From positions 1 to 7,369 of the forward strand of contig CAKVMU010000085.1 of NCBI GenBank assembly GCA_934773085.1: DNA of 7,369 nucleotides, given 5' to 3'. The DNA is from an uncultured Candidatus Melainabacteria bacterium. GTDB lineage: Bacteria; Cyanobacteriota; Vampirovibrionia; Gastranaerophilales; Gastranaerophilaceae. The notes under the pieces are model-generated. The model made no database searches and had not been told where the DNA came from. It worked only from the letters and a program-made list of their open reading frames with translations. This document shows, in pieces, positions 1 to 6,163 of the stretch; within the stretch, counting starts at the first letter, position 1, and each line of letters begins with the position of its first letter. The position numbers were made by a program, and so were the translations under genes.

Positions 1-35
1 AATAAGAAGTATGCTTGCAGCGGGAGGGTTGTAAT

Positions 36-314
36 ATGGGTTATGTTTTAACATTGATAGGACTGCTAGTTTGTTGCTCCGCTATGGCTGTAAACACGAG
101 CACAGTTTTCGATGAAATTGGTGTGTTGCTTATGTTTATTATAGCAGCAGTATTGGTTGGTTGCGGTATAATTACTTGCACAGTTAATGCGAAAGCAAAA
201 AAGATTCTTAAGTGTCTTGAGGCAATGAAACCTGCTGGTGCAGTGACAGTTGAAGTTGCAGAAGCAAAAAAAGAAGAGCCTAAAACAGAGGAAACACCGA
301 AAACAGAAGAGTAG
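36..314 (+). CDS. Small two-helix membrane protein with Lys/Glu-rich tail
   Basis: A 92-aa protein I do not recognise. I chose the ATG at 36 because GGGAGGG (22-28) lies 7 nt upstream; an in-frame TTG at 15 sits upstream of that ribosome site and is unlikely. Residues about 3-22 (YVLTLIGLLVCCSAMAVN) and 31-52 (GVLLMFIIAAVLVGCGIITC) are strongly hydrophobic, so two membrane helices are expected. The first could also serve as a signal segment. The remaining ~40 residues are charged and low in complexity, ending in a degenerate PKTEE repeat (EEPKTEETPKTEE), probably cytoplasmic and unstructured. A short frame ending in TAA at 32-34 overlaps the start region (TAATATG) and may be the last codons of an upstream gene, so this gene could be translationally coupled to it. 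The gene converges on the 212-aa gene on the other strand. A phage or membrane accessory role is possible but unsupported. Confidence 0.65.
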   Translation: MGYVLTLIGLLVCCSAMAVNTSTVFDEIGVLLMFIIAAVLVGCGIITCTVNAKAKKILKCLEAMKPAGAVTVEVAEAKKEEPKTEETPKTEE

Positions 315-333
315 TTTAGAATAGGTTTAATCT

Positions 334-371
334 AGTGAGGGGCGGGATGACATGTCATCCCGCCCCTCACT
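334..371. repeat. 38-bp perfect GC-rich palindrome between convergent genes
   Basis: The arm AGTGAGGGGCGGGATGACA (334-352) is followed at once by its exact reverse complement (353-371), giving 19 paired bases and no spacer. It is far richer in G+C than its surroundings. It lies between the stops of the convergent genes ending at 314 (+) and 416 (-), where a bidirectional terminator would be expected. Neither strand shows a T-run after the stem (gaatcata on one side, agattaaac on the other), so it is not a textbook intrinsic terminator. A dispersed REP/MITE-like palindrome is an equally good reading. Confidence 0.75.
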
Positions 372-415
372 GAATCATAAAACTTGTGCCCGATTCGGAG
401 GCTTTTTAGTCTAGG

Positions 416-1054
416 CTATACAAATATTTCCGGACACATTTCACGTGTAATTTCTGTATTTTCAATAAAAAGCTTGTCTTGCGGAGCAATTTGGATTTTT
501 TTAAAGTTTTTCACTAAATCGTCCAAGGATAATATGTCTTTTGCAGAAGCCAAAAATCCCGGATGTTTCAGAAAATTGGTATTAACAAGCCAAGTATCAT
601 CAGCACTTGAGAATGCAATATTACTTTCGGATGTGGAGTTGGTGTATTCTTTGAATATTGATGGTGTTGTGACTTTTTCTACTTCGTTTAATGTTGCGTC
701 AAAAATCTGTGCGGAAATGTTATTTTTCATATCTTTAGAGCCTATTAGTAAAGCGGATTTGCAAGTCTGATTCAAGGTTTTAATTAAGTTTGAAAACTCG
801 CTCTTAATTCTGTTTAACGTACCGATAGAGTCATAAAAGTGAAATCCTAAAACTCCGTCTTTATCGGCGATTCCACCGCCGGTACAGGTTCTTATTTCGT
901 CAGTCCAAACATTACATGCTTTTGTCATTGAATCTTTTAGCGCATTAGTTTCTTTGCAATAAAAATATTTTGCGTTTTCGGATTTGAATGCGCTAGACGG
1001 TACAAAAACAATTTTTGATTGAAAACTTGTGTTATTTGTTGGGGTTATCTTCAT
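416..1054 (-). CDS. Uncharacterised 212-aa protein (TSFQSK-type N-terminus)
   Basis: The 212-aa product starts MKITPTNNTSFQSKIVFVPS. I recall similar short Asn/Thr-rich starts with a TSF(Q/G/K) motif on many uncharacterised proteins of Gastranaerophilales-like gut bacteria; this is memory, not a search result. No signal peptide or membrane helix is visible, so a cytoplasmic soluble protein is likely. There are Cys at about positions 33, 47, 57, 98 and 182, and a CTGGG stretch near residues 57-61, but no catalytic motif I recognise. The ATG at 1054 has only AAAGAG almost touching it, which is a weak ribosome site, and I could not fix a promoter. Downstream it runs toward the palindrome at 334-371. 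The overlapping plus-strand frame 384-770 is a shadow. Length, codon composition and regular protein-like sequence argue that this is a real gene; its function is unknown. Confidence 0.75.
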   Translation of the reverse strand: MKITPTNNTSFQSKIVFVPSSAFKSENAKYFYCKETNALKDSMTKACNVWTDEIRTCTGGGIADKDGVLGFHFYDSIGTLNRIKSEFSNLIKTLNQTCKSALLIGSKDMKNNISAQIFDATLNEVEKVTTPSIFKEYTNSTSESNIAFSSADDTWLVNTNFLKHPGFLASAKDILSLDDLVKNFKKIQIAPQDKLFIENTEITREMCPEIFV

Positions 1055-1226
1055 ACTCTTTGAAAACTACTCAAAAAAAATTTTTGCTATTTTTGCAATA
1101 AAAACGCTCGCAAGTTGGATTACATTGGAACTTTTTGTACGAGGGTTGTATAAAAAACATCTTGTTTGAGAATGTTTAAAGTTCTGGTTGTATTGGGATA
1201 AGGAGTTAATATTAAACCAAAATAGT

Positions 1227-1487
1227 TTAAATAATAAGAATTATGAAACAATGAATTAATGTATAAATTAAAAATGGATAAAAATAGATTGGATATTTAA
1301 AAACTTCCTTGTAAACATCTTGGTTAAAACTGATTGCATATAAAAGCAATGTTATACTGACAAATGCAAATATATAAAATCCAAATGCAAAAAGGGATGA
1401 ATTAAAGAATATGATCTTTGAAAAATATGATATTCCATTGTGCAGATTTAGCATAACAGGAAGTTGTGAGAAGGAAAAATTAAACAA
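1227..1487 (-). CDS. Hypothetical small membrane protein or C-terminal relic
   Basis: The 86-aa frame is rich in Phe, Ile, Leu and Tyr. It has two clear hydrophobic segments, around residues 32-51 (LFAFGFYIFAFVSITLLLYA) and 66-86 (PIYFYPFLIYTLIHCFIILI), separated by a charged loop (NQDVYKEVFK). The pattern looks like the last two helices of a larger polytopic membrane protein. The only starts are a TTG at 1487 without a well-placed ribosome site (AGAGAGG at 1503-1509 is 15 nt away) and an internal ATG at 1454. The frame stays open upstream across the start of the 1548 gene, so the natural N-terminus could be missing. In AT-rich DNA a hydrophobic ORF of this size can also occur by chance. Positions 1055-1226, downstream of it, contain no further gene that I can support. 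Confidence 0.35.
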   Translation of the reverse strand: MFNFSFSQLPVMLNLHNGISYFSKIIFFNSSLFAFGFYIFAFVSITLLLYAISFNQDVYKEVFKYPIYFYPFLIYTLIHCFIILII

Positions 1488-1519
1488 AATCTTAAGCAGG
1501 CACCTCTCTAAATAAAATA

Positions 1520-1528
1520 TGATATAAT
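1520..1528 (+). promoter_or_regulatory. Extended -10 promoter for the 1548 operon
   Basis: TGATATAAT matches the extended -10 form TGnTATAAT exactly (TATAAT at 1523-1528). The -35 region near 1500-1505 (GCACCT) is poor, as is common with extended -10 promoters. Transcription would start near 1535, just at the AAGAGGA ribosome site (1534-1540), giving a leader of about 13 nt. It should serve the 1548 gene and probably the genes up to 3562. Confidence 0.55.
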
Positions 1529-1547
1529 CAAAAAAGAGGAATGTAAT

Positions 1548-1937
1548 ATGAAAAACTTTTTTATTTTTATTGCGGGAATGATTACTATGTTCATCATTAT
1601 TTTGCTAATTGGTGCAATCAATCAATATGGTGGAGATGGTTACCCTGGGCTCACTATATTTGAAAAAGAAGGTGCATGCATAAATAACGCAAAACAGATA
1701 AAAATATTTCAAACATTAGAATCAGACCTTGCATTAGCTCATACTCAAAAGAAAATGGATGCTTTTTTAGATTTAGACGATACTTTAGTTCTAATATTAG
1801 GAGATGAAAATACTCATTTTTATGATGAACAAAAAATAACCATTCCTAATGGAAAATGTGCGAAACAAGTTGGTACTTACCAATACAATGCTAAAAATGG
1901 TGTTATGAAAACGGTTCCTGCAGTAGTAATAAAGTAG
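1548..1937 (+). CDS. Membrane-anchored protein of unknown function
   Basis: The 129-aa product begins with a membrane segment at residues 4-23 (FFIFIAGMITMFIIILLIGA), which acts as an uncleaved anchor or signal peptide. A soluble domain of about 105 residues follows, probably outside the cytoplasmic membrane. It contains two Cys (in GACINN and NGKCAKQ) that could form a disulfide. The end, from about residue 99 (IPNGKCAKQVGTYQY, then KTVPAVVI), looks conserved-domain-like: Cys, GTY and KTVP spaced along predicted beta strands. I recall this ending on small uncharacterised exported proteins of gut bacteria but cannot name a family. AAGAGGA at 1534-1540 lies 7 nt before the ATG and fixes the start. 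It is first in a run of plus-strand genes leading to the macrodomain protein 60 nt downstream. Confidence 0.75.
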   Translation: MKNFFIFIAGMITMFIIILLIGAINQYGGDGYPGLTIFEKEGACINNAKQIKIFQTLESDLALAHTQKKMDAFLDLDDTLVLILGDENTHFYDEQKITIPNGKCAKQVGTYQYNAKNGVMKTVPAVVIK

Positions 1938-1944
1938 CACTTTT

Positions 1945-1995
1945 ATGGACATTTTAGATGAATTAGCAAAATCAAAATTCAGGAGTATGAGTTAA
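1945..1995 (+). pseudogene. DUF4186-like 5' remnant or 16-codon leader ORF
   Basis: The mini-ORF encodes [16 protein letters not shown] and then TAA (1993-1995). As I remember it, the DUF4186 family opens with a (L)xxLxxSKFRSSFxL pattern, so this looks like the first 14 or so codons of such a gene with the rest deleted. The stop is 2 nt before the macrodomain ATG (TAAATATG). The macrodomain's probable ribosome site, AGGAGT (1981-1986), lies inside the mini-ORF. If translated, the mini-ORF could couple to the next gene. Its own ATG has no good ribosome site. The family link rests on few residues and is tentative. Confidence 0.4.
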
Positions 1996-1997
1996 AT

Positions 1998-2498
1998 ATG
2001 GCACAAATAGAAGTTATAAAGGGAGATATTACAAAGTTAGAAGTTGATGCTATAGTAAACGCAGCAAACAGAAGTTTGCTAGGTGGCGGAGGTGTTGATG
2101 GAGCTATTCATCGTGCTGCTGGCAAAGGGCTTTTAGAGGAGTGCATAACACTTAAAGGCTGCCAGACAGGACAATCAAAAATTACAAAAGGTTATAATTT
2201 ACCTGCAAAGTATATAATACACACAGTCGGTCCAGTATGGACGGGAGGCAAATCTAACGAAAGAGAACTCCTAAAATCCTGTTACTATACGGCACTAAAC
2301 TTAGCAAAAGAAAATGATATCAAATCAATAGCTTTCCCAGCTATCTCCTGCGGAGTTTATCGCTTTCCGTCAGAAGAAGCTTGTGATATAGCAATGAACA
2401 CGGTTAAAGAATTTATTGCCCAAAATAATTGTTTTGAGAAGGTCATTTTTATTGATATAAATGATACAATTATAAATATCTATAACCGGATTATTTAG
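1998..2498 (+). CDS. ymdB: Macrodomain protein, O-acetyl-ADP-ribose deacetylase/YmdB type
   Basis: This 166-aa single-domain macrodomain protein has near full family length (E. coli YmdB is slightly longer). Such enzymes hydrolyse O-acetyl-ADP-ribose and remove ADP-ribose from acidic residues in the cytoplasm. Visible motifs are GDIT at 9-12 (adenine contact), VNAAN at 20-24 with the catalytic Asn, [14 protein letters not shown] at 29-42 with the active-site Asp34, HTVGPVW at 75-81, and [11 protein letters not shown] at 114-124, the phosphate-binding loop with Gly119 and Tyr121. All key residues are intact. The ATG at 1998 is preceded by AGGAGT at 11 nt, a rather long spacing, inside the upstream mini-ORF. 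The next gene's ribosome site overlaps its stop, so the two are co-transcribed. It could reverse ADP-ribosylation by an unseen transferase, but no DarT-like toxin lies in the window. The symbol refers to the E. coli family member, not proven orthology. Confidence 0.93.
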   Translation: MAQIEVIKGDITKLEVDAIVNAANRSLLGGGGVDGAIHRAAGKGLLEECITLKGCQTGQSKITKGYNLPAKYIIHTVGPVWTGGKSNERELLKSCYYTALNLAKENDIKSIAFPAISCGVYRFPSEEACDIAMNTVKEFIAQNNCFEKVIFIDINDTIINIYNRII

Positions 2499-2509
2499 GA
2501 GAAATTTTT

Positions 2510-3562
2510 ATGGATTTTGAACATGTTTTAAATTTAGGAGTTGAAAAAGAGATAATTAATGAAACTCAGAAAAATAGTCTGATTGATTTGTTTAATCAAA
2601 ACGAAAATGAGTCAAAACAGGTTCCGACTGTAGTAAAAGTATTTTACTATATTGGCGGGTTTATTATGCTGTGTGCAATGGTTGCATTAATGTCTGATAC
2701 TGTTCAGCATAGCACTTATGCAATGATATTAATGCTCGGAACTTTATATGCAGCATTATTTCTCGGAGTCGGAGAATTCCTGTGGAGAAAAAACGAAAAA
2801 CTTCCTGCAGGAATTTTATATTTTCTTTTTATTGCAGCAATCGGCTTGATTATAATGGATATTGAAAAAATGACAGGATTTTTCCCGCATTTTTCTGATA
2901 TGGACAGAATTCCTAATTATTGGGATTTGTGTAGATTCCCTGTAATTGTATTGTCTGCTTTAACGATTGTTGCGAATACTGTTTTACAAAGATTCAGAAA
3001 TGCATCTTTACTGGCTGTTCCGACTATTTTCTGCTCTTATGCAATATATATAACGATTGTTGATTTTATTTACGGGTATAAAAATATTACGCCTAAAATC
3101 TTTTTCACAAGCAATATGATTTTCGGAGCAGGACTGAGTGTAGTCGGTTTTATAAAAGACAGATTAGCCAAAGCAGATTATTCAAAGTGGATGTATTTCG
3201 TTGGCGCAGCAGTATTTTTTATGTTTGCAATATTCTTTCTTAATGATTTAGATATAGGAACCAGACAAGACCAGTTAATCTGTTTTATTTTAAGTTCAAT
3301 TTACATGTTTATCGGTTTGATGATTCAGCGTAAACCTTTTTCAATTATCGGCATCTTAGGTATGATTGAATATATTATGTATCTTGAGTTTGAAAATATT
3401 CAAAACAATACAACACTGCTCACAAGTGTTGTTTTAATTACAGGTTTGATTATTTTGTATGCAGGTGTCTTGTATAACAAAAATGTTGATAAATTAAGAA
3501 GTTTTATCGAATCAAAACTTTCTGAAAAGATAAGAAAATCTTTGCCACAAAATAGGGGTTAA
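2510..3562 (+). CDS. DUF2157-like polytopic membrane protein
   Basis: The 350-aa protein has a soluble N-terminal stretch of about 42 residues (charged, helix-like, LGVEKEIINETQKNSLIDLF), followed by about ten hydrophobic segments and a basic C-terminal tail (KLSEKIRKSLPQNRG). A short N-terminal domain followed by many helices, starting with a YYIGGFIM-type segment, matches the uncharacterised DUF2157 family of predicted membrane proteins; I judge this by architecture and general resemblance only. No transport or catalytic motif is visible. The start is firm: AGGAGA (2497-2502) overlaps the TAG of the macrodomain gene and sits 7 nt before the ATG. Only 11 nt separate the two genes, so co-transcription is likely. 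After its TAA (3560-3562) comes the decayed small membrane gene, which may once have been the next operon member. Confidence 0.75.
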   Translation: MDFEHVLNLGVEKEIINETQKNSLIDLFNQNENESKQVPTVVKVFYYIGGFIMLCAMVALMSDTVQHSTYAMILMLGTLYAALFLGVGEFLWRKNEKLPAGILYFLFIAAIGLIIMDIEKMTGFFPHFSDMDRIPNYWDLCRFPVIVLSALTIVANTVLQRFRNASLLAVPTIFCSYAIYITIVDFIYGYKNITPKIFFTSNMIFGAGLSVVGFIKDRLAKADYSKWMYFVGAAVFFMFAIFFLNDLDIGTRQDQLICFILSSIYMFIGLMIQRKPFSIIGILGMIEYIMYLEFENIQNNTTLLTSVVLITGLIILYAGVLYNKNVDKLRSFIESKLSEKIRKSLPQNRG

Positions 3563-3564
3563 TC

Positions 3565-3783
3565 ATTGAGATTATAATAACTATACTAAGATTTTTACAA
3601 AAGAATGTAGAATGGATGCTTGCAATTGCAATTGTTATATTTACAGCAGTTTAATGTATACTGGCATATCAGCAAAATATGTAAAATATTAGAATGAAAC
3701 GTCTTGAATTAGCAAGTAAGCTTGATGAAGTTACTGCTCAGTTTTTCGTGGGAAAAGAAGAAGCAGAACGTGTCCGAACTTGA
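3565..3783 (+). pseudogene. Decayed gene for a small membrane-anchored protein
   Basis: One reading frame (codons from 3565 to the TGA at 3781-3783) gives a coherent protein interrupted only by two TAA codons (3652-3654 and 3682-3684). It reads as a hydrophobic helix around WMLAIAIVIFTAV, stop, CILAYQQNM, stop, then a charged helical region (NIRMKRLELASKLDEVTAQF, continuing FVGKEEAERVRT). A helix followed by a charged cytoplasmic arm is typical of small membrane-anchored accessory proteins. Each TAA is one substitution away from CAA or AAA. AGGGG (3554-3558) lies 6 nt before an ATT codon at 3565, where an ATG would fit. The intact last segment alone could be translated from the ATG at 3694 as a 29-aa peptide. 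I could not match it to a named family. The frame does not continue sensibly after 3783, so the 3' part is lost. Confidence 0.55.
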
Positions 3784-4540
3784 TTGTGGCAGCCTTGCTG
3801 AATTTGTAAAAGAAGAAAAGGCAAAAGTAATTATTAAAATTCAAAGTGTCGGTACACCATATTGTGAAATATTTGAATTTTGTGACAAAAAAGAGATGCT
3901 CATAAATATAAAGAAAAACGATTTGGCAAAAAAGATATCAATAGAGGGTTACATCATTGCAACAGATAATATTAAGAATTTTCATCCTGCTGAATTGAAT
4001 GAGCTATTCTTTAAATCTCAAATATTTGATATAAGAAAAGGGGATATATTGGCATTGCACCCGGGTTATACGTTACCTTTAGATTCCAGTGAATTAGAAG
4101 GACCTGTTGCATCTATTTTTCAAATTATAAAAAAGGAAGATCTGAAAAAATCTATAGATGTAATATTAGAAACTGACACCGAAAAAATAAATATATGTTT
4201 AAATAAAATGACTTATGAATCATATATGAAAATCAGGTCACAAAAAATTTTAGATAAATATTTAGCTGCAGCAATAGTTTTACCTGCTTTAACAGAAGCT
4301 CTTTTTTATATTGCATCTGATGAGCAAAATAATGATACCTCATTAGGTTATGAAGATAAACGTTGGTACCGTCAAATTAAAAGTAAAATTGAGGAAAAGA
4401 AATTATCTTTTGAAGGAAAATCAACTACTTCGGTTGCCAGTTCTCTACTGGGGGAAATAGTTTCAACGGCATTAATTGATTTTGAGGAAACACTAAGCGG
4501 TCTGGCTGACGGATCAAATGAAACAGGGAGTATTGATTAA
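3725..4540 (+). CDS. Unrecognised 271-aa partner of the DUF6339-like gene
   Basis: The cytoplasmic-looking protein has no signal or membrane segments that I trust. Residues from about 15 (NVSELDCGSLAEFVKEEKAK) lead into a beta-rich N-terminal half: IIKIQSVGTPYCEIFEF, then IEGYIIATDNI, then DIRKGDILALHPGYTLPL. The C-terminal half is helical (LDKYLAAAIVLPALTEALFY and YEDKRWYRQIKSKIEEKK). I do not recognise a catalytic site. The start is uncertain: ATG at 3725 (or TTG at 3722) has no clear ribosome site, and the first ~20 codons overlap the relic in another frame. The original N-terminus may therefore have been replaced. Its TAA overlaps the next gene's ATG by one base (TAATG at 4538-4542), so the two are translationally coupled and their products probably work together. 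From memory, genes of this kind sit beside DUF6339 genes in defence-type clusters; treat that as tentative. Confidence 0.7.
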   Translation: MKLLLSFSWEKKKQNVSELDCGSLAEFVKEEKAKVIIKIQSVGTPYCEIFEFCDKKEMLINIKKNDLAKKISIEGYIIATDNIKNFHPAELNELFFKSQIFDIRKGDILALHPGYTLPLDSSELEGPVASIFQIIKKEDLKKSIDVILETDTEKINICLNKMTYESYMKIRSQKILDKYLAAAIVLPALTEALFYIASDEQNNDTSLGYEDKRWYRQIKSKIEEKKLSFEGKSTTSVASSLLGEIVSTALIDFEETLSGLADGSNETGSID

Positions 4541-5298
4541 TGGCTAATTTAAGATATTTTGACGAAACCGTATATGGTAATTTATTTGCAGGTATAAAAA
4601 ATAATATTGATTTTTATACAAATTCAGACGGCGAACTGAAAAATATATTGCCGGATATACAATACTATGGAGAATCAGCTATAAGTGCAAATTTGTCTGA
4701 CTTAGAGTTTAAAAATACTATGACTACAGAAGAAAAAAATGCATTAGATGTTGTAAATACCAGAATTATATATGATGCTTTAAAAATGTTATCCCCGATA
4801 GTAGCAACTAACGGATATTTATGGTCATATTTATGCCATACAACATACAGAGAATATGTTATATCACGTTGGATAAAAAATCCGGAAGACGAAGACAAGC
4901 AGGAAGACACTATTAAAACTATCAAAAAACGTTTTTTCTGTTCTTCAAACAAAAAAGACATAATGAGAATGAATGCAATTTCAAGATTATGGTGGGCAGG
5001 TTATCTTACATATGATGAAAATCACGGCGATCCTTACCACTTAACAAAAATATTATTTACAGGACAACAAATATGTGCAGATATTCTTGATACACCATTC
5101 TGCGGCAATAAAACAGTAATAACCGGAATACTTTTTGCAATAGAGAAATATAAAGAGGAAGTTGATGAAAATATAAGTTCTGAATTAGTCAGAAAATGTA
5201 TAAAATATTTCCGTCGCTATGCTGCAGTAACAAGTGTTGATTTTCTTTCCGAAACGGAAATACAGGATATAATTTTCACATATTTAAAAAGCAATTAA
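4540..5298 (+). CDS. DUF6339-like protein, possible defence component
   Basis: The 252-aa product has the features I associate with DUF6339: a helical N-terminal part (ALKMLSPIVATNGYLWSYLC at about 80-99), the block YREYVISRW (103-111), RFF near 131-133, the hallmark NAISRLWWAGYLTYD (145-159), and DPYHLTKILFTGQQI (164-178). The family has no known biochemical function, but I recall its members near restriction and Z1/AIPR-type defence genes. No nuclease or nucleotide-binding motif is visible and no membrane segment is present, so it is probably cytoplasmic and part of a complex. It overlaps the upstream gene by 1 nt (TAATG), so translation depends on coupling. Its stop is 11 nt from the stop of the convergent HNH gene, with no terminator hairpin between them, so the two transcripts probably overlap antisense. 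The family call is from memory of motifs and was not checked by search. Confidence 0.7.
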   Translation: MANLRYFDETVYGNLFAGIKNNIDFYTNSDGELKNILPDIQYYGESAISANLSDLEFKNTMTTEEKNALDVVNTRIIYDALKMLSPIVATNGYLWSYLCHTTYREYVISRWIKNPEDEDKQEDTIKTIKKRFFCSSNKKDIMRMNAISRLWWAGYLTYDENHGDPYHLTKILFTGQQICADILDTPFCGNKTVITGILFAIEKYKEEVDENISSELVRKCIKYFRRYAAVTSVDFLSETEIQDIIFTYLKSN

Positions 5299-5309
5299 TT
5301 TAATATATG

Positions 5310-6032
5310 TTACTCGGTTATACCACAAATTTCATATCTGTGATATGACAAAAATTGAAGATCAGGTTCTTCTGTATCTGGTTCATTAAATTTACACCCG
5401 TAAAATAACTGTTTAATTTTTGAATCAGATTTTTCACCAAATAGCAGATTATAGTCATTATCTAAAGAAAAATATCCTTTATCGAACAGTTTATCGTGCA
5501 ATACACATAAGCAGATCGCATTTCTCGGATTCAATCTGTTTGATTTATCTTCTGCCCAAGGTTTTATGTGACTGCATACTAATAAATCATCTTTATCTAA
5601 ACCACAGATAGCACATTTATGCTGATAATTTGACAATACTCTTTCCCTTAAAACACTTTGATATAAACGTTGCTTTGTATTAACAAGCTTTTCTGTTATA
5701 TCTGAATCTTCCATAGCATAGTCGTGTTTTTGCATTTTGTCTATTGCGTTTTTTCTATATGCTATTGCTTTGATCAGTTCGCTAAAATTTATATTTGTTC
5801 TTATGTTAGGAAAATATTTTAATAACTCTTCCTCTGACACACCTTTTAATTTTGCCTTATGCTCACCATATATGCCATATTTGTGAAGAATATTCATTGC
5901 AACAAATCCGCCACCTCTGCTTGGAGCAGGAATACCAAGAATATTTTTTTGTATATCTCTGTGGCTGCACCCTTCAACTAAATAGGCTCTGATTACATTT
6001 AGTTCAATAGCAATGTCATAATCTTTATTCAT
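5310..6032 (-). CDS. HNH endonuclease (HNH_2 type) with N-terminal DNA-binding-like region
   Basis: I start this at the ATG at 6032 (240 aa), MNKDYDIAIELNVIRAYLVE. A longer TTG start at 6113 would add 27 unconserved-looking residues and read through a good promoter. Residues about 5-65 form a helical region with SHRDIQKNILGIPAPSRGGG (23-42), which looks like a helix-turn-helix or winged-helix specificity part. The C-terminal region carries the HNH core: CAIC (140-143), CSHIKPW (153-159) with the metal/catalytic His155, NAICLC near Asn171, and HDKLFDKGYFSL (179-190). SHIxPW plus HDxLFDxG is the HNH_2 (PF13391) signature found in many restriction and mobile endonucleases. It therefore probably cuts double-stranded DNA in the cytoplasm. 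No methyltransferase is encoded nearby, so if it restricts DNA it must recognise modified DNA or be controlled by its neighbours. It converges on the DUF6339-like gene, 11 nt apart. Confidence 0.85.
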   Translation of the reverse strand: MNKDYDIAIELNVIRAYLVEGCSHRDIQKNILGIPAPSRGGGFVAMNILHKYGIYGEHKAKLKGVSEEELLKYFPNIRTNINFSELIKAIAYRKNAIDKMQKHDYAMEDSDITEKLVNTKQRLYQSVLRERVLSNYQHKCAICGLDKDDLLVCSHIKPWAEDKSNRLNPRNAICLCVLHDKLFDKGYFSLDNDYNLLFGEKSDSKIKQLFYGCKFNEPDTEEPDLQFLSYHRYEICGITE

Positions 6033-6038
6033 AACATT

Positions 6039-6068
6039 ATTGTATATGAACTTAATACGAGAGCACAA
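6039..6068 (-). promoter_or_regulatory. Predicted HNH gene promoter, near-leaderless start
   Basis: On the minus strand TTGTGC (6068-6063) and TACAAT (6044-6039) are separated by 18 nt and resemble sigma-70 -35 and -10 boxes; TATACA two bases upstream is an alternative -10. Transcription would begin within 0-2 nt of the ATG at 6032. The 15 nt before that ATG (CATATACAATAATGTT region) contain no Shine-Dalgarno-like purine run, which fits a leaderless mRNA. Confidence 0.45.
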
Positions 6069-6163
6069 GACATAATGAAATTTATCTTTAACATATGACA
6101 CAAAACTTATCAAAAAAGTATCAGTTAGTTTAAGAATGAATTATCAGTAAGTTTTGGAATTTG

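Noticed and set aside
384..770. Plus-strand ORF of 128 aa
   Set aside because: It is the shadow of the better-supported minus-strand gene 416-1054, with no ribosome site.
3565..3783. Stop-codon reassignment (TAA read as an amino acid)
   Set aside because: TAA is used as the normal stop by several neighbouring genes (3560-3562, 4538-4540), so the internal TAA codons point to decay.
4665..4961. Minus-strand ORF of 98 aa
   Set aside because: It lies wholly within the DUF6339-like gene on the opposite strand, whose motifs are clear.
5420..5611. Plus-strand ORF of 63 aa
   Set aside because: It lies antisense within the HNH catalytic region and is a shadow.
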